In this document: piece by piece, positions 1 through 12,100 of the stretch
How the letters are laid out: the number at the start of each line of letters is the position of its first letter
Position numbering within the stretch: the stretch's first letter is position 1
Assembly: GCA_030272155.1 (NCBI GenBank)
Contig: CP126197.1
Coordinates: forward strand, 2,963,501-3,027,500
DNA from: Tetradesmus obliquus
Taxonomy: Eukaryota > Chlorophyta > Chlorophyceae > Sphaeropleales > Scenedesmaceae
Direction of reading: 5' to 3'
DNA: 64,000 nucleotides
Made by a program: the position numbers and the translations under genes
Notes under the pieces: generated by a model
Told to the model about the DNA's origin: nothing
Databases searched by the model: none
The model's input: only the letters and a program-made list of their open reading frames with translations

Positions 1-524
1 AACTCTGTTGATGTCAACACTCAATGCTTGGGACTAAATACCACGGGTTTGACATATCCGCAGCTGGCGAAACTCACCAAGGCTGCAGCACATGTGTTAG
101 CAGCAGTAGCAAGTTACAAGTTGCAATTCCTGTCACTTCACGTTGGGTATATGCCAGCTGTACAGTTGGTGATCACCAACGGCAGCAGCAGATGACATTG
201 TGCAGCCCTGCGCATGCAGTGTGTTCACAGCTGCTGCTATTGTAGCGCACACAGCAACAGCACAGGTGCTGCTGCTGCTACGGCTGCTGCTGGGCTCCTG
301 CGGCTGCTGGCTGCTGCCAAAAGCAGTTCAGCAGTAGTACAATTATTACCGCAAGTGCGCAGTGCATTGCGCAGCGCTGTCCCCACTCCTCCCACCACCT
401 GCTGGACATATGCTTGATGCTGCTACAGCAGTCCTCCGGCGCAATCAACAGCTCAAATACTAGCAGGCCCACTCACACACAACTTCACGGTGCAGCAGGC
501 CATGCACATAATGGATGCCAACAG
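1..524. other. 3' flank of the DUF4436-like gene
   Basis: No open reading frame here resembles a known protein. The stretch is probably the 3' UTR and downstream flank of the minus-strand gene ending at 525. A minus-strand TGTAA lies at 114-118. The segment around 240-310 is CTG-rich low-complexity sequence. Confidence 0.5.
114..118 (-). terminator. candidate TGTAA polyadenylation signal
   Basis: TGTAA on the minus strand (TTACA on plus), about 410 nt past the stop of the 525-1916 gene. TGTAA is the usual chlorophycean polyadenylation signal. A 5-mer is weak evidence on its own. Confidence 0.3.
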
Positions 525-1916
525 TCACATGCGTGCACTCCAAGTGGAGCGCTGCATGGCACCAAGATCCTTCGCCACTGCAGATGGCTGCGCCAAGGGC
601 CAGCTTGCTACTGCCAGCGTAACTGCAGAGCCACTGCATGCTTGAGCAGCCGCTAGCCCTGGCGTGTTACTGCACACAGCTGTTGCCGCTGCTGCTGGTA
701 GTGAGGCTGGTGACAGTGGCGATGCACCAGTGCCTGCAACGGTTTGCGGCGTGCTGGTTTGCGCGCGCATGCTGCACTCTTCATACAGGAACTTCCCCAG
801 CTGCAGAATGATAGCAAAGCTGATCAACAACAGCTCTGCGTAGATGTGCATGACATCGGCAGCTGTGCCTCCTGGGGGTGCAGCTGGCCAGAGCCCCCGA
901 ACTGCTGGCAGCGCAAACAGCAGTGCTGCAGAAAAAGACAGCAGGTCATACCTCATCTCACTGCCTGTGTGTGGAGGCTGCAGCATCCACCACACCGTTG
1001 CTGTGAACGCGGCAAGCGCCAACACCCACATTACAGCCTGCATAACTCTCAACATTGTAAGAGACGTCTCATCAAGTGCCACTTGGCCTGTGAGCCGTAA
1101 GGCCCTGCCGGCTGCATACCAGGTGCAGTTTGTGTTGTACATCTGGTACATGGGTATGTTTTGAAGTGTCAAGCTCACCGCATAAGGGACCGTGCTGGTG
1201 ATTTCCGTGCCATCGTCTGTTGTATGGTTGGTGTACGCTGTGAAGTATACGTCCCACGACAAGATGGTATTGGGGTACATTGCTGGCGTGCCGACTGTTA
1301 TGTTGCCTGTCTGCAGATGTTGCCTGCCTGGCAGCTGCCAGGCGTCCAGAAGTGGAAGAGCAACTGTTGTGACTGTCGCCATGCTCCCATTTGAGAAGAC
1401 AGAGTTAACCTGCATGTTGTACTCCACCACCAGATTCCAACTTGAATTCAGGTTCAAGCGTGTGTAGGATGGCGGCCTGCTGTAGCTTCCCCAGAAGGCA
1501 GTAAAGCACTGCAGCTCTGCCTTGTAGTACGTCAAGTCAATAGTCGCAAAGCGGCAGTCTGTGGTTATCATTTTATCTTCTGCCCCGGGGTCAGCTTTAA
1601 ATCCACTCCTAAGGTGCCTTCGGCTTTTGTTCCGCATAGCGTCTCCTCTGCAGAAACCATCGCCGATACCCCAAGAGCAGTTTGGGTCAGACCCATCAAT
1701 TGGTGGGACTAGGTCAAGGCTGTCAGCTGCTGGCTGCCAGAAGCCACAGTATTCTACAGAGTTCTTGAGTTTCAACTGTCTCTGCGGGCTGTTTTGGCCT
1801 GCTAATCGGTAAAACGGAATAAGCACGGCACACAGTGCGCCAAGGACCAAAGCAGCCCAAACTGTCAACTTGCAGATGTGCGTACGCGACCGCCCTGAGT
1901 CCATAGTAAAATGCAT
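525..1916 (-). CDS. DUF4436-like multi-pass membrane protein
   Basis: A single open exon encodes about 463 residues. Seen: an N-terminal membrane segment near residues 18-40 (VWAALVLGALCAVLIPF), a long Cys- and Asn-rich lumenal or extracellular domain with several N-glycosylation sequons, then three hydrophobic segments near 310-330, 345-360 and 375-395, and a low-complexity Ala/Ser/Pro C-tail. The motif FALPAVRG...PPGGTAADV between the last membrane helices resembles the conserved end of DUF4436 proteins of fungi, algae and actinobacteria, whose function is unknown. The reading frame stays open upstream to 1946 without an ATG. I chose the ATG at 1916; it directly follows a TTTCCTGCAG acceptor-like sequence, so an upstream exon is possible. 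The next in-frame ATG is at 1904. Family assignment is inferred from topology and motif only. Confidence 0.6.
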   Translation of the reverse strand: MHFTMDSGRSRTHICKLTVWAALVLGALCAVLIPFYRLAGQNSPQRQLKLKNSVEYCGFWQPAADSLDLVPPIDGSDPNCSWGIGDGFCRGDAMRNKSRRHLRSGFKADPGAEDKMITTDCRFATIDLTYYKAELQCFTAFWGSYSRPPSYTRLNLNSSWNLVVEYNMQVNSVFSNGSMATVTTVALPLLDAWQLPGRQHLQTGNITVGTPAMYPNTILSWDVYFTAYTNHTTDDGTEITSTVPYAVSLTLQNIPMYQMYNTNCTWYAAGRALRLTGQVALDETSLTMLRVMQAVMWVLALAAFTATVWWMLQPPHTGSEMRYDLLSFSAALLFALPAVRGLWPAAPPGGTAADVMHIYAELLLISFAIILQLGKFLYEECSMRAQTSTPQTVAGTGASPLSPASLPAAAATAVCSNTPGLAAAQACSGSAVTLAVASWPLAQPSAVAKDLGAMQRSTWSARM

Positions 1917-2666
1917 CTGCAGGAAACACTGCAAATGGCGTGTCACTCATCACGGGACTGAGCCTGCATGACTGGACAGCTGTAGCATACAACGCAAGAA
2001 AGTCGAGATACTGTATATGCGCCGCTGCTGCTGTGACCAGATACGTACATGCTGATGTTACCCAAGGTTCAGCTTTCAACTGCATCACTGTTGGGTAGTG
2101 GTCTTCAAGTGCACTGCCACCGACCTTCGTTGGGGCGTAATCAGCGTGACAAGCACGGGGCGTACTTAGCCCCGACGTGGTCGCAGGAGCAACAGCTTGT
2201 GTGATGACATGTCAAGTTAACTCTTACAAACACACTAAGTGCAAGATTTTGTGGCAATGTACGCCTGACGCTCCGGCAGCACCGTCACCATCACAGTGCG
2301 AAAGACGACCACGAGCATCACCAAACGCCGTAACCGGGTGAGAAATGTATATTTGATTAATGTAGGTGTTGGTGTGTTCCGAACGTCGGACTAATACGCC
2401 TCAGCTTGACAGCCACTGCTGCATTGCTCTGCTGTAATGCAGTGCTGCTGATTGCACTTGTGAAGCCATAACTGCAGCTGCATTCGCATGCGAGCTGGAA
2501 GCTGTGCAAACGACCCTGAATCTGCTCTTTGATTAAATGTCGGCATGCTCGTTCTGCAGGGTGAAGGTCACTGGAACGCCAGCCACAACTGTGAAGGTCA
2601 CCGCAGCGCGCTGCAGCCGCGCGGCTGACTGCACACTCAGAGCTACCATCAATATTGTTGACAGAC
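1917..2666. other. divergent promoter region
   Basis: This 750-bp interval separates the minus-strand DUF4436-like gene from the plus-strand secreted protein, so it should hold both promoters. A minus-strand open frame across 1723-2088 overlaps the first gene in another frame and shows no family resemblance. No clear TATA box was identified. Confidence 0.4.
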
Positions 2667-3305
2667 ATGCAAGGCACCAAGCATGCCGTGGTGTTGACTG
2701 CAACAGTGGTGGTGTTGGTTATGTGCGGCCTATTTTTGGCCGATGCGCAGGACGCAGGGATCATAGTCCCCATCCAGCCAATCGTTGGGATTCCCAGTGG
2801 CATGCAAGGTGCGACTCTTGTCCGGCCTGGGCCTAGACCAGCGGATATCATCGTAGGTCCAGATTCCGTGGTGGATCCGCGCGACTTGCAGGACGCGGCG
2901 GTGGTGGCCGCCCGCCCACAGGGGCCCTCGAGCTACGCGTGTTCGGGCGCAAGCCCCGCAAACTACATACCGTCTGGATGGCACATCACAATGCAGAACA
3001 CTTGTGTCAGGGACACTGTTGTTGTCGCTGTCAAGTACAAAGTCAATGGGCAATGGCGCTCTAATGGACCCTGGACTCTACTTCCCGGGGAAACGGTGCC
3101 TGCCGTTTTGACAGACTCCAGGTACTTTTTCTACTCTGCGGTCAGCCCCACAAACGGCAAAAAGCCGGGTGGAACCCGGCTCTGCTTCAACCCATGCGGT
3201 GATGGAATCGTCTGTGGGTGGTTGGTGAACATTTTAAAGCTGAACTTCAGGTATGCGACTAACATAGCTGGTATCACAAAGCTGGTGTTTCACATCCCGT
3301 GTTAG
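2667..3305 (+). CDS. small secreted protein, DUF1036-like
   Basis: A single exon encodes about 212 residues. The ATG at 2667 is followed by a classical signal peptide (hydrophobic core AVVLTATVVVLVMCGLFLA, likely cleavage after ADA near residue 27). A Pro/Val-rich linker follows. The C-terminal ~120 residues contain six or more Cys and the pattern N-x-C-x(3)-VVVAVKY...W.S.GPW.LLPGE..., then TDSRYFFYSA. The spacing of the Trp/Gly/Cys positions recalls DUF1036, whose members are small exported proteins of unknown role. Cys pairing suggests an extracellular, disulfide-bonded domain, perhaps at the cell wall. Export is well supported; the family name is tentative. Confidence 0.65.
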   Translation: MQGTKHAVVLTATVVVLVMCGLFLADAQDAGIIVPIQPIVGIPSGMQGATLVRPGPRPADIIVGPDSVVDPRDLQDAAVVAARPQGPSSYACSGASPANYIPSGWHITMQNTCVRDTVVVAVKYKVNGQWRSNGPWTLLPGETVPAVLTDSRYFFYSAVSPTNGKKPGGTRLCFNPCGDGIVCGWLVNILKLNFRYATNIAGITKLVFHIPC

Positions 3306-6124
3306 TGACGATGCCGCACGGTGGCAGGCCTGCCGCCCAGGCCACGGCTGGCAATTCCTGAACTGCCCAGCCTGCGATGCGCAAGCCGTGCCTGCAACAG
3401 CATGCATGATGGCTATAAGCGGTCTTCATGAATGAACTGACTACCAGCATGGTGTTGTATGCTGGTGTGGTTTCTGTTGAGCTACCAAGCAGAGCCACAG
3501 CTGTTGGCTGAAGCTCAGCTTCAATCTGCAGGCTTGAGCATAGCTGCAATAGCGTACAGCTTTTAATGACTATTTGACAATGCAGGGTTGCTGCGCAGGT
3601 TTGCTGCGGTTACGAGGATGCCTTGCACATGCAGACGTGCGTGCAGTGGTGTTGTGTTGTTGCTAACCAGGGGTTCACTGAAGCCTGCGACCTATCATTA
3701 CATGCCTCTCTGTGCCAGCCTGTTGCCAGCACTCCACAGAGTGCTGGCCAGCGCAGCAACAATGTTTGAAACAAGTGGTTTAGGGTGTGTGCTGCACCTC
3801 TTCTTGGTAGGAAAGAGTCAATCACTTGCTTGATTGATTACATTGGTGTGTGCTGCGGGGTGTTCGGGGGCGGGCTTCACATGTGCCTGCTGCCGCTGCA
3901 GTTCTGCATCTGCATGCGCTTGGCCAGGGTCAGTCTGCTGGGTGTTTTTGCATACTTGGCCATGGCTGCAGGACGGCCGTGCCTTGTGGGTGTGGCCTTG
4001 CTGGCTGGGTGAACTTGGCTTGCCTGGATGAGCCCTAAACCCACCGGTGCGGCTGGCCCCAGCGCTGCGGCTGCCCGCTTTTCAGTGACTGAAGTGCTGT
4101 GAATGGCTGTTAAGCTCTCCTTTGAAAAAGGAACGTTGTTCAGGGAAGATCCGCGTGTTCCCAGCCAGCCTTGCAGTTTATATGCGACCGCTGTGTGTGC
4201 GCTTAGCTAATCCATAGGCATCGCAATTTGGGCGTTGCAACGCCCTCAAATGTACATTAATTGTGTTTTCTGGTGGAGCAGCGACACATGCTTGCTGTGA
4301 CAGCCCAAACCTCAGGCCCAAGCTACTCATTTCAGCTGTTATGTCAGTGTCGTGCTATTATGCCAGGTTATGCTGATTCTGATGAATTCATCACTCTTCG
4401 AAGAGTGCAGCTCAGGCAACGAGTTGCCTTGTGTACAGCAACCAGTCGCAGCTCTGGACGGATCCTAGCGATACTATAGATATATACTCTAGATACTTAC
4501 TTGTACAGCTGTCAATGTGTACCAAGGGTAGGTACCGAAGCGGTGCCAGCATTTGCAACAATCTTTTTGACTCACTATAGTCTAGCTAGACTAACTGCTG
4601 GCTACCAACAAGCACAAGTTTCCACTGCGTGGTAAGGACAGGGTTGACGTTGACTGCGACTAAAGGATGCGACAGCAGCAACTGCCAATGCACCAGGCGT
4701 TTGAGTTGCTTTGCGCAGCATGCTGTAACGTTGGCAGCTGTCCTTATTGCAGCACTGCTGCAGCTGAGCTGCCATGGCTGCGGTGACGTCGTTGCTGGGC
4801 TGCAAGCCTACACACGTAGTCTAAACAGGCTTCCCATGAGTTTCTTGAGAACAGACCCATGATATGTGACATGCATGTTGGTCACGGCAGCTGCTGTGGC
4901 GAACAGCGCGAAAACGGCATGGGCTCCGAGGACTGATTAGCAGCCGATGCTGGTGTACGGCACAATAAGAGCTACGTGAATTCGGCGATGTATGTTTACA
5001 GCACATATTGCTGCTGGACAGCCCAACTCGAAACGTCGAAGACTGAAAGGGCATGCGCCCACCGGCAAAGTAGCGCTGCGCAGGAGTAGGCGAGTCTTGA
5101 GAGTCACGCATACTAAAAATGGTTGTTATAATGTTTCGTTGCCGCTGAGGCTGCGCGGGGTCCAAAAATTGCAATGGAATACACAGCGTTTGTGGCGCGT
5201 TAGGCACTCTGTTGTTTCCACACAGCAGCATTCGCGATTTTTAGGTATTTTTAGTTAAACGCAAATTGTACCTGATTTATATTAACCAGTATGAACATGC
5301 TGCCGGAGTGCGCATTTGGCTGCAGTGAAACTAAACACAGAAGTGTGGTGCTGGTGTGGGTGCCAGCAGCGACCAGCAACACATAGCTCACTTGATTAGT
5401 TTGTTAATTGCAAAGTCCGAATTTGGTATACACTTTTGCGCAGGTGCTGTGCCAGCAATGTAAATCGCGGTGCTGGCTTCAGCCTTCTGTTGCTGCTCAA
5501 CCCGTACAGAACATACCTGAGTTTTTGATAGACTAGTTAAGGATAGTTGCGGTGCTGTGGCTCCATCGAAGCAGCCTGTGCAGGCCTAGACGGAATGACT
5601 GCCATCTGGCAAACTTGCTTTTACTAGTATCCGTAACAAACATGAAAGCAACACACGGTGATGATGCGCTGTAGTTCCAGCGCCTGCAGGCGGTGTTGAT
5701 GTCTGACTGCCATGACACTAGGTAACAACTCGAGTGCTGTGTGTGCACACTATAAAATTGGTACAACGTGCAAGCAGGTCAATCATTACAGGTCAATCAT
5801 TGCTCGTGGCTGCAGTCTATACAGGATAATCGTCATCATGTTACCCATCAAGCCATAGCATCAACACCAGTCTATACAGAAATCCGCAGGTTCTGTGTAC
5901 TAGTTGCTGGCCAGCAAAGCTCTAGCTTGCCGACATACAACGTAAAATCATGACAGCAGTCTCCAGCGCAGGTCGAGGCAGCACCAAGTACAGGCCCATC
6001 AGCTGGTTGTCACACTGACACACACACCAATTGGTCAGTACAAGCAGCAGCTGCAAGCTGTCAGCCACAGCTCAGCTGCCCAACCAGCTCCTGCAAAGCA
6101 TCCAGTCCAGCCAGCCAGCCAGCC
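3306..6124. other. convergent intergenic region without a supported gene
   Basis: This region lies between the stop of the secreted-protein gene (+) and the stop of the KDO transferase gene (-), so it contains both 3' UTRs. Open frames here are under 140 codons, start at random ATGs and show no family resemblance. A 12-bp direct repeat (AGGTCAATCATT) at about 5777-5801 overlaps the candidate poly(A) signal. Confidence 0.45.
5786..5790 (-). terminator. candidate TGTAA polyadenylation signal of KDO transferase
   Basis: TGTAA on the minus strand, about 335 nt past the stop at 6125. This is a plausible 3' UTR length for a chlorophycean mRNA. Confidence 0.35.
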
Positions 6125-9100
6125 TCAGTTGCGTGCAACAGAGTGCCCCAGCACCCGCGTGGGCGCGCGCGCCGCCTGTGCAGCTGCAGCTGCGTCTCTG
6201 CCTGGCGTGCCGTTGGCAGCCACGTAGTCCTGCAGCGCTGGCGCCACCACCATGTCATCCACCACATGCCACACTGTGCTGACCAGCCCACTCGCCAGCT
6301 TGGCAGCCGCCTGTATGCACAGCAGTAGGCATACGGCACAGCAGCAGCAGCAACAGCGGCGGCAGTGAGCACAGGCAAGTCTGCGTCAGCTGATGCCGCC
6401 GGGTGCCATGCATGCGAGTGCTGTCACTACTAACTACAGCCAGTTGGACTTCACGAAGTCGGCACACATGCCACTCCCCCCACACAGTTGCAGAGACGGG
6501 TAAGGCCCACTACTCCTGACATGCTTACACGTCATTGCTGGCCACCGCAGCTCCCACGCACCTGCGTAGCAGCGTGGCCCCGTGAGCGTCGCTCCAGTGG
6601 CTCCCGCAGCAGTGTGCCCACAGCCGCTGCCAGGCCGTCAACGCCTGTCACGCGCCACACCGCAGGCCCATGCGGCGCGTACGGCAGGTGTGTGGCTGGG
6701 AGGATGTACTCGCCGCGGTAGCGCAGGTAGGAGGTGCCGGGCACAGCAGCACCTGAAAGGGAGGCCACAGCAGAAACAGTAGATTATTAGCAGCTTGGCG
6801 TTCGTGCACACTGTTTCAAGCATTGATAGAGCCGGTGGACAGATGCACAGCTGTGCTGAGAGTGTGTCAAGAAACACCATCAGCGCTCACCTGGATCACC
6901 ACTGCCAGCTGCTGTTGTGCCGGCTCCGCGCAGTGCCGCAGCCCTGTCCGCATCAAAGCCGTGCGGCGTCTGCGTCTCACTACAGCAGCGCGAGCTGTGG
7001 TAGCCATGCGGCGTGTTCACGCCGCTCAGCCGCCCCCAGCCGCCACCATCTGCGCTGTGCTGCCGCTCATCCCTGCTCAAGCCACCATCTAACGATGACA
7101 TTGTAGAATAGCCAGACATGCCAGACATGTGTGAGTGGCCTCTGGATTGCCTGCGCGCCAGCCGCGCTGCTGCCGCTGCGGCGGCCGTCGGCGGCTGCTG
7201 CAGGGAGTGCTGCTGCTGCTGTTGTTGGCTGCTGTGCTGCTGGTGCGCGTGGCCTGGCCAGGCCTGGTTGAACATGGGTGTGGCTGCTAGGCTGGTGGCT
7301 GTTGAGGTTGGACTGAAACCTGCAGGACGGCAAAGGAGCAGGGTGACACACACGATGAGCCAGGCTTGCAAATCTGAGCTATGTTTGTTGTACTACATGC
7401 GCACACAACAACATCTGCTAGCGCATATCTACCATGCGAGCAAGCAGCGCAGCAAGAACCCGCAACTTGAGGCGAGTTGGCAAAAAAGCAGCACCTACCT
7501 GACGTGCTGCTGGGTGTCACGCCTCCAAAGTCGGGCAGGCTGTTGCTGCTGCCAGCAGCATCAAAGAAGTAGCCAGCAGCAGCATACGCATGCCCCATCC
7601 AGCTGCCGCCGCGGCCACCATCGCCGCTAGGCCCTGCTGTGGTTGCCCTGCTGTTGCTGCCACTGCCGCTGCCGCTGCCAACTGCTGCTGCTGACGAATG
7701 TGCTGCTGCACTTGGCTGCTGCTGCTGCTGCTGGTTGGTGCTGGTGCTTGCTGTGCTGCTCGGCTGCTGGTTGGAGTAGTACCCCTGCTCACTGTCTGCA
7801 CTGGTAGATCGCTGCGGCAGGTTCAGCCGCATGTGCGCTGCTGGTGCTGCTACATCCATGTAGTGTGCTGACCTGGCAGGGTCACCCAGCCTGCTGGTGA
7901 CACCTGCACTGCTGCCTGCATTGCCAGCAGCAGAAGCTGAGCCTGCAGGCTGTCCGAGGAGCTGACTGCTGCTGCTGCTGCTGACGCCCGCAGCAACTCC
8001 AGCTTCTGCTACAGCTGTTGTAAAGGCACTAGAGCTGCTGTCGCTGCTGCTTGCCGGTGCTATCTCGTTGCTGCTGCCTGCTGCAGTGGCTCGGATGACA
8101 GCAATACCAGCAGCAGCAGCTGCAGCGTGCTGGACAGCTGCATCACCTGTTTGGCTTGCTGCAGCAGGGCTGCCTGCATCATCCGCACACCTGCTGCCAT
8201 TGCAATGGCCATAGCCGTTGCACATATCCTGCTGCTGCTTTTGCTGGCCCCACTCCTCCCACCCTACGCTGCCCTTGTTGCCTATGCTGCTCTCAACCTG
8301 CGGCAGCTGCACCGCTGCACCACCAACCGCCGCTGCTGCAGCACGGCTGGCTGCAGGGTACAAGTCTACTGCCGGCTGGCTGCCAGCAGCAGCAGCAGCA
8401 GCTGCTGCACCATCGCCAGCAGCGTCCCAGCTGCCGCTGCTAGCTGCGCCTGATGCTGCAGCAGCCATGCTGCTCGCGCAGCTCTCATCGCAGCGCACCA
8501 GTTCACAGATGGTGGGGCTCCTGCCCATCTGCCTTGCTCCCTCTGCACTGCCTCCCCCGTTGCTGCCAGACAGCCGCATATCTGCGTCCACTGCTGCTGC
8601 TGCTGCTGCTGCTGCCACACTTGCAACTGCTGCATCTGCTGCTGCCGCCGCCGCCATACTGCGCTCTGCTGCTGCCTCCTCCACTGCTGCAGCAGCCTCA
8701 AACACTGTGCAAGCGTCTGCACTGGCAGAGCTCATTGGCTCGCCCCCAGTGCTGCCACCCCGCCAGCCACCCCCAGCCCGCCTGCTAGTACTGCTGCTGC
8801 TGCCAGCCCCGCCGCAGCTCCTGCTCATGCCCCTGCCTGTAGCACTGCCAGTGCTACTGCCTGCTAGGCTCGCGCGCGGCGAGCAATAGTCAGGTGGTGC
8901 TGGGTTGCTGGGCCGGTAGCTGCAGCGCTGCATAAGCTCAGCTGCTGCTGCCTCTTCTGCTGCTGCCTCTGCTTCGTAGTGTGCAGATGCACCCATGGAG
9001 CTCAGGGGCAGGAAGAAGCTGCCACCACTGCTCATGTCAGGCGCACTGCCAGCCAAGTGCTGTTGCTGCTGCTGCTGCTGTGCATCCTGCTGTACATCCT

Positions 9101-12100
9101 GCTGCTGATGCTGCTCTTCTGCTGCTAGCTCCCCAAGGATTGAAGCAGGTGCTGGCAGGCCCAGCAGCTCCTGTGGTGAGCCAGTAGAAGGCGATGCTGC
9201 TGCCAATGCAGCTGCTGCTGCACCCTGAGGTGTCTCAGGCCTGGAGTCCATCTGCACCTCACAGTGCTGCTGCTGCTCTGCTGCAGGCTGCCCATCCTGC
9301 TGCTGTTGCCGGCAGCAGCAGCCACAGTACTGGCAGCCAGTAGCTGTACCTGCCTTGCTGGAGCTTGCCGCATCCTCCGGCTCAGCCTCTGCTGCTGCCG
9401 ACTCTGCTGCCTCAGCTGCAGCTGCGCCATCAGCAGTGCTCCTGCCACTATCTGCCCCGCCCCCACTGCCCCAAGAGCAGCGGCACATGCTGCTGAGCTG
9501 CTGCCCTGCGGCCCCTAGCTGCATGCTGGGAGGCTCCCCAGCCTCTAACTGGTAGGGACTCAGAGGAGACCTGCCTCCAAAGGTCTGTGCTGAGTCATCC
9601 GGGGTAGGGTAGGGCGTGCTAGGTGTCATAGGGCAGTGCGGGGAGCAGGGGCCTGTCAGGCACCCCTGATGCAACACGCCATGCACCATGTGGTGCTGGC
9701 CTGACTGCTGCATCTGCATTTGCTGCATCTGCTGCTGCTGCTGGTGAGGATACAAGCCGCTGCCATCCATGCTGCTTCCAGTACTGCTAGGCACACCTGC
9801 CATAGCCCGCCGCCGCGACAGCTGCTGCTGCCGCTGTTGCTGCTGCTGCCGCAGCATCATCTGCCGGTGCTGCTGGCTGCTGCTGCTGCCCTCGTGCTGC
9901 TGGTTCTGGCCCCCAACTGCTGCACTGCCGCCCATGACCCTGCTGAAGTAGCCATCCAGCTGCTGCTGCATCTGCTGCTCCGATGAGGTGCCGCCGCCGC
10001 TGCTGCTGGCTGGGGTGACCTCGCCAGTACCCCAGAAGGGGGTGCTGCTAGCTGCTGAGGGCGGAGGGGCACCTGCATTGCGCCACCACAATCACCACAA
10101 ACAACGCAACAGATCAAGTTAGCAGCAGAAGGTACTTGGAGCCACAACACGTCAACCTCAAGGCGCAAGGGCAAGGGCCAGCATGTAGCAGTAATGCAGA
10201 GCCAAAAGCACATCCATGCTGCCATGCGCTTTCACATGCACCTTGTCCTCAAGCCAAACAGTGCCGCACACCAGCATACGCATGTGGTGCGACCACATGC
10301 GTTCACACCAACGCCTGGCTCATGCGGTTCAAAGCACTGCAAGCAAGGCTGCTGCGCCACCCACCTGGCTGCAGGTGCTCCCCATACATGTGCCCGCTGT
10401 GCTCAGGCAAGCTCAGGCTAGGGCCGTCCAGCAGCACTGCCTGCTCCTCTCCCAGCACGCTCAGCAGGCCACTATTTGGGCCGCTGCTGTTGCCATCCCA
10501 CATGCGGTCACCCAGCGTTGCGGCGTACGTGGCCCACGCATGCGTGTGCCTGCTGCTGCTGCTGCTGCTACCTCCTGCCTGTGGTGCGCCTGGCGTGGCA
10601 GACGCAGATGCTGCTGATGCTCTGCTGGCACCTGCTGCCTGCGCCACATTGCTTCTGCTTGTTGAAGAGCTAGTGCTTGCGGCAGCTGCTGCTGCTGCTT
10701 GCTCCCCAGCAAATCTGCTGCTGCCGCCTGCATTGTTCCTGCTGCTGCTGCCAGCTCCATCTGGCACTGATGATTGCTGCTGCTGTTGCAATCTGCTGCT
10801 GTCTGCGCCAGAGCCATCCTGGCTATAGGCCACAGCAGCAGGTGCAGTTGATGGCCGGCTGCCCTGCTGCTGCAGGTGAGCTGGCACCCGTTCACCACCG
10901 CCGTCCCGGAGCAGCAGCTGCTGCTGCTGATGCGGCTCCAAAATGCCCCGCCAATGGCTGCCATCCCTAGGTGAGGGCTCCTCATTGTTATCAAGCACAC
11001 TAGCGGGCGCTGCAACTGCTGACGCTGCAGGCTCTGCTGCTGTGGCTGCGCCGCCGCCGCTGTTGGCCTGGTGGAACCCAAAAGGGTCCTCCAGCGGCCC
11101 GCTGCTGTTGACTGCTGCTGAGGCTTCCTCAGCTGCCATGATCTGTCGGACAAACACAGAGCAGGAGGCAGAGCCACATCACCGCCCTAGCTCAGGCAAG
11201 TTGAAGCAGCAAGTAATATGCAGCTGGCAACCACTGCCACACGCTGTTGTCAGCAAGCATGCAAAGGTTCAGCAGCGTTCAAAGCAACTGAACACGCAAT
11301 GCCGCACAAGGAGCGCTTCCTACTCCTCACCGCTGCCTGGTTGAGCTCGTCAGCCATCGTGTTGAAGTGCCCAGCGTGCTCCCCAACCAGCACAGCACAG
11401 CCCGCCACAGCAGCCTCCGCCAAGTTGTGGCCGCCGCAGCCCTCCAGCAAGCTGTTGCCAACAAATGCCACCTCAGACACGCTGTACATCAGCGGCAGCT
11501 CGCTCGGCACATCCACCAGCAGCACATCCACGCCCTTCAGCAGCGCCACCGCAGCCTCTGCAGTGCATGCAGCTCCAGCTTCTGCTGGCGCCTCTGCTGC
11601 TGCTGCTGCTGCTGAAGGCACCTGGCGCGAGCTGATGCCACCAGGCCTGCTGCTACCCATGCGTGCACTGAGGCTGCCAAACAAGCTGCTGCTGCCACTG
11701 CTGCCAGGAGAAGGCTTGTGCGGGACCGCAGCTGCTGCAGGCACCGGCGTTGCTGGTGCAATGATGTCTACCACTTGTGACCATAGCAGCACCTTCAGTG
11801 ACAGCTCCTCTTCAAGCATCTGATGGCAGGCACGGCAGTGGCAGCAACAGCAGGCAACAGCCAAACAATCAGAAGCTCATCAGGCCGTGATGGAAGGGAA
11901 GCTGAGCGGCATTTTGTCCAGCCTGTTTCCGCTGCTGCGCAAGACAGCTATTGCAAGTTTCTGAGCGCCAGCCAAGTCAGCTACAGCACTGGTCAGCAGC
12001 CACGCCAGCCACTCACCGCTGCCACCTCCCTGCAGCGTGAAGGTGTGCGGGGCACCAGCACTGTCAGCAGCCCCTTCCAGTCGCCCCGCAGCCGCACGTG

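Noticed and set aside
1723-2088. 121-codon minus-strand frame with hydrophobic stretches upstream of the DUF4436-like gene
   Set aside because: It overlaps the gene's N-terminal coding region in another frame and shows no recognisable domain. At most it covers an unresolved upstream exon.
8127-9555. Long plus-strand open frames rich in Leu, Cys and Ala
   Set aside because: They are antisense shadows of the CAG-rich KDTA exon 7499-10072. CTG/GCT/TGC repeats contain no stops in any frame.
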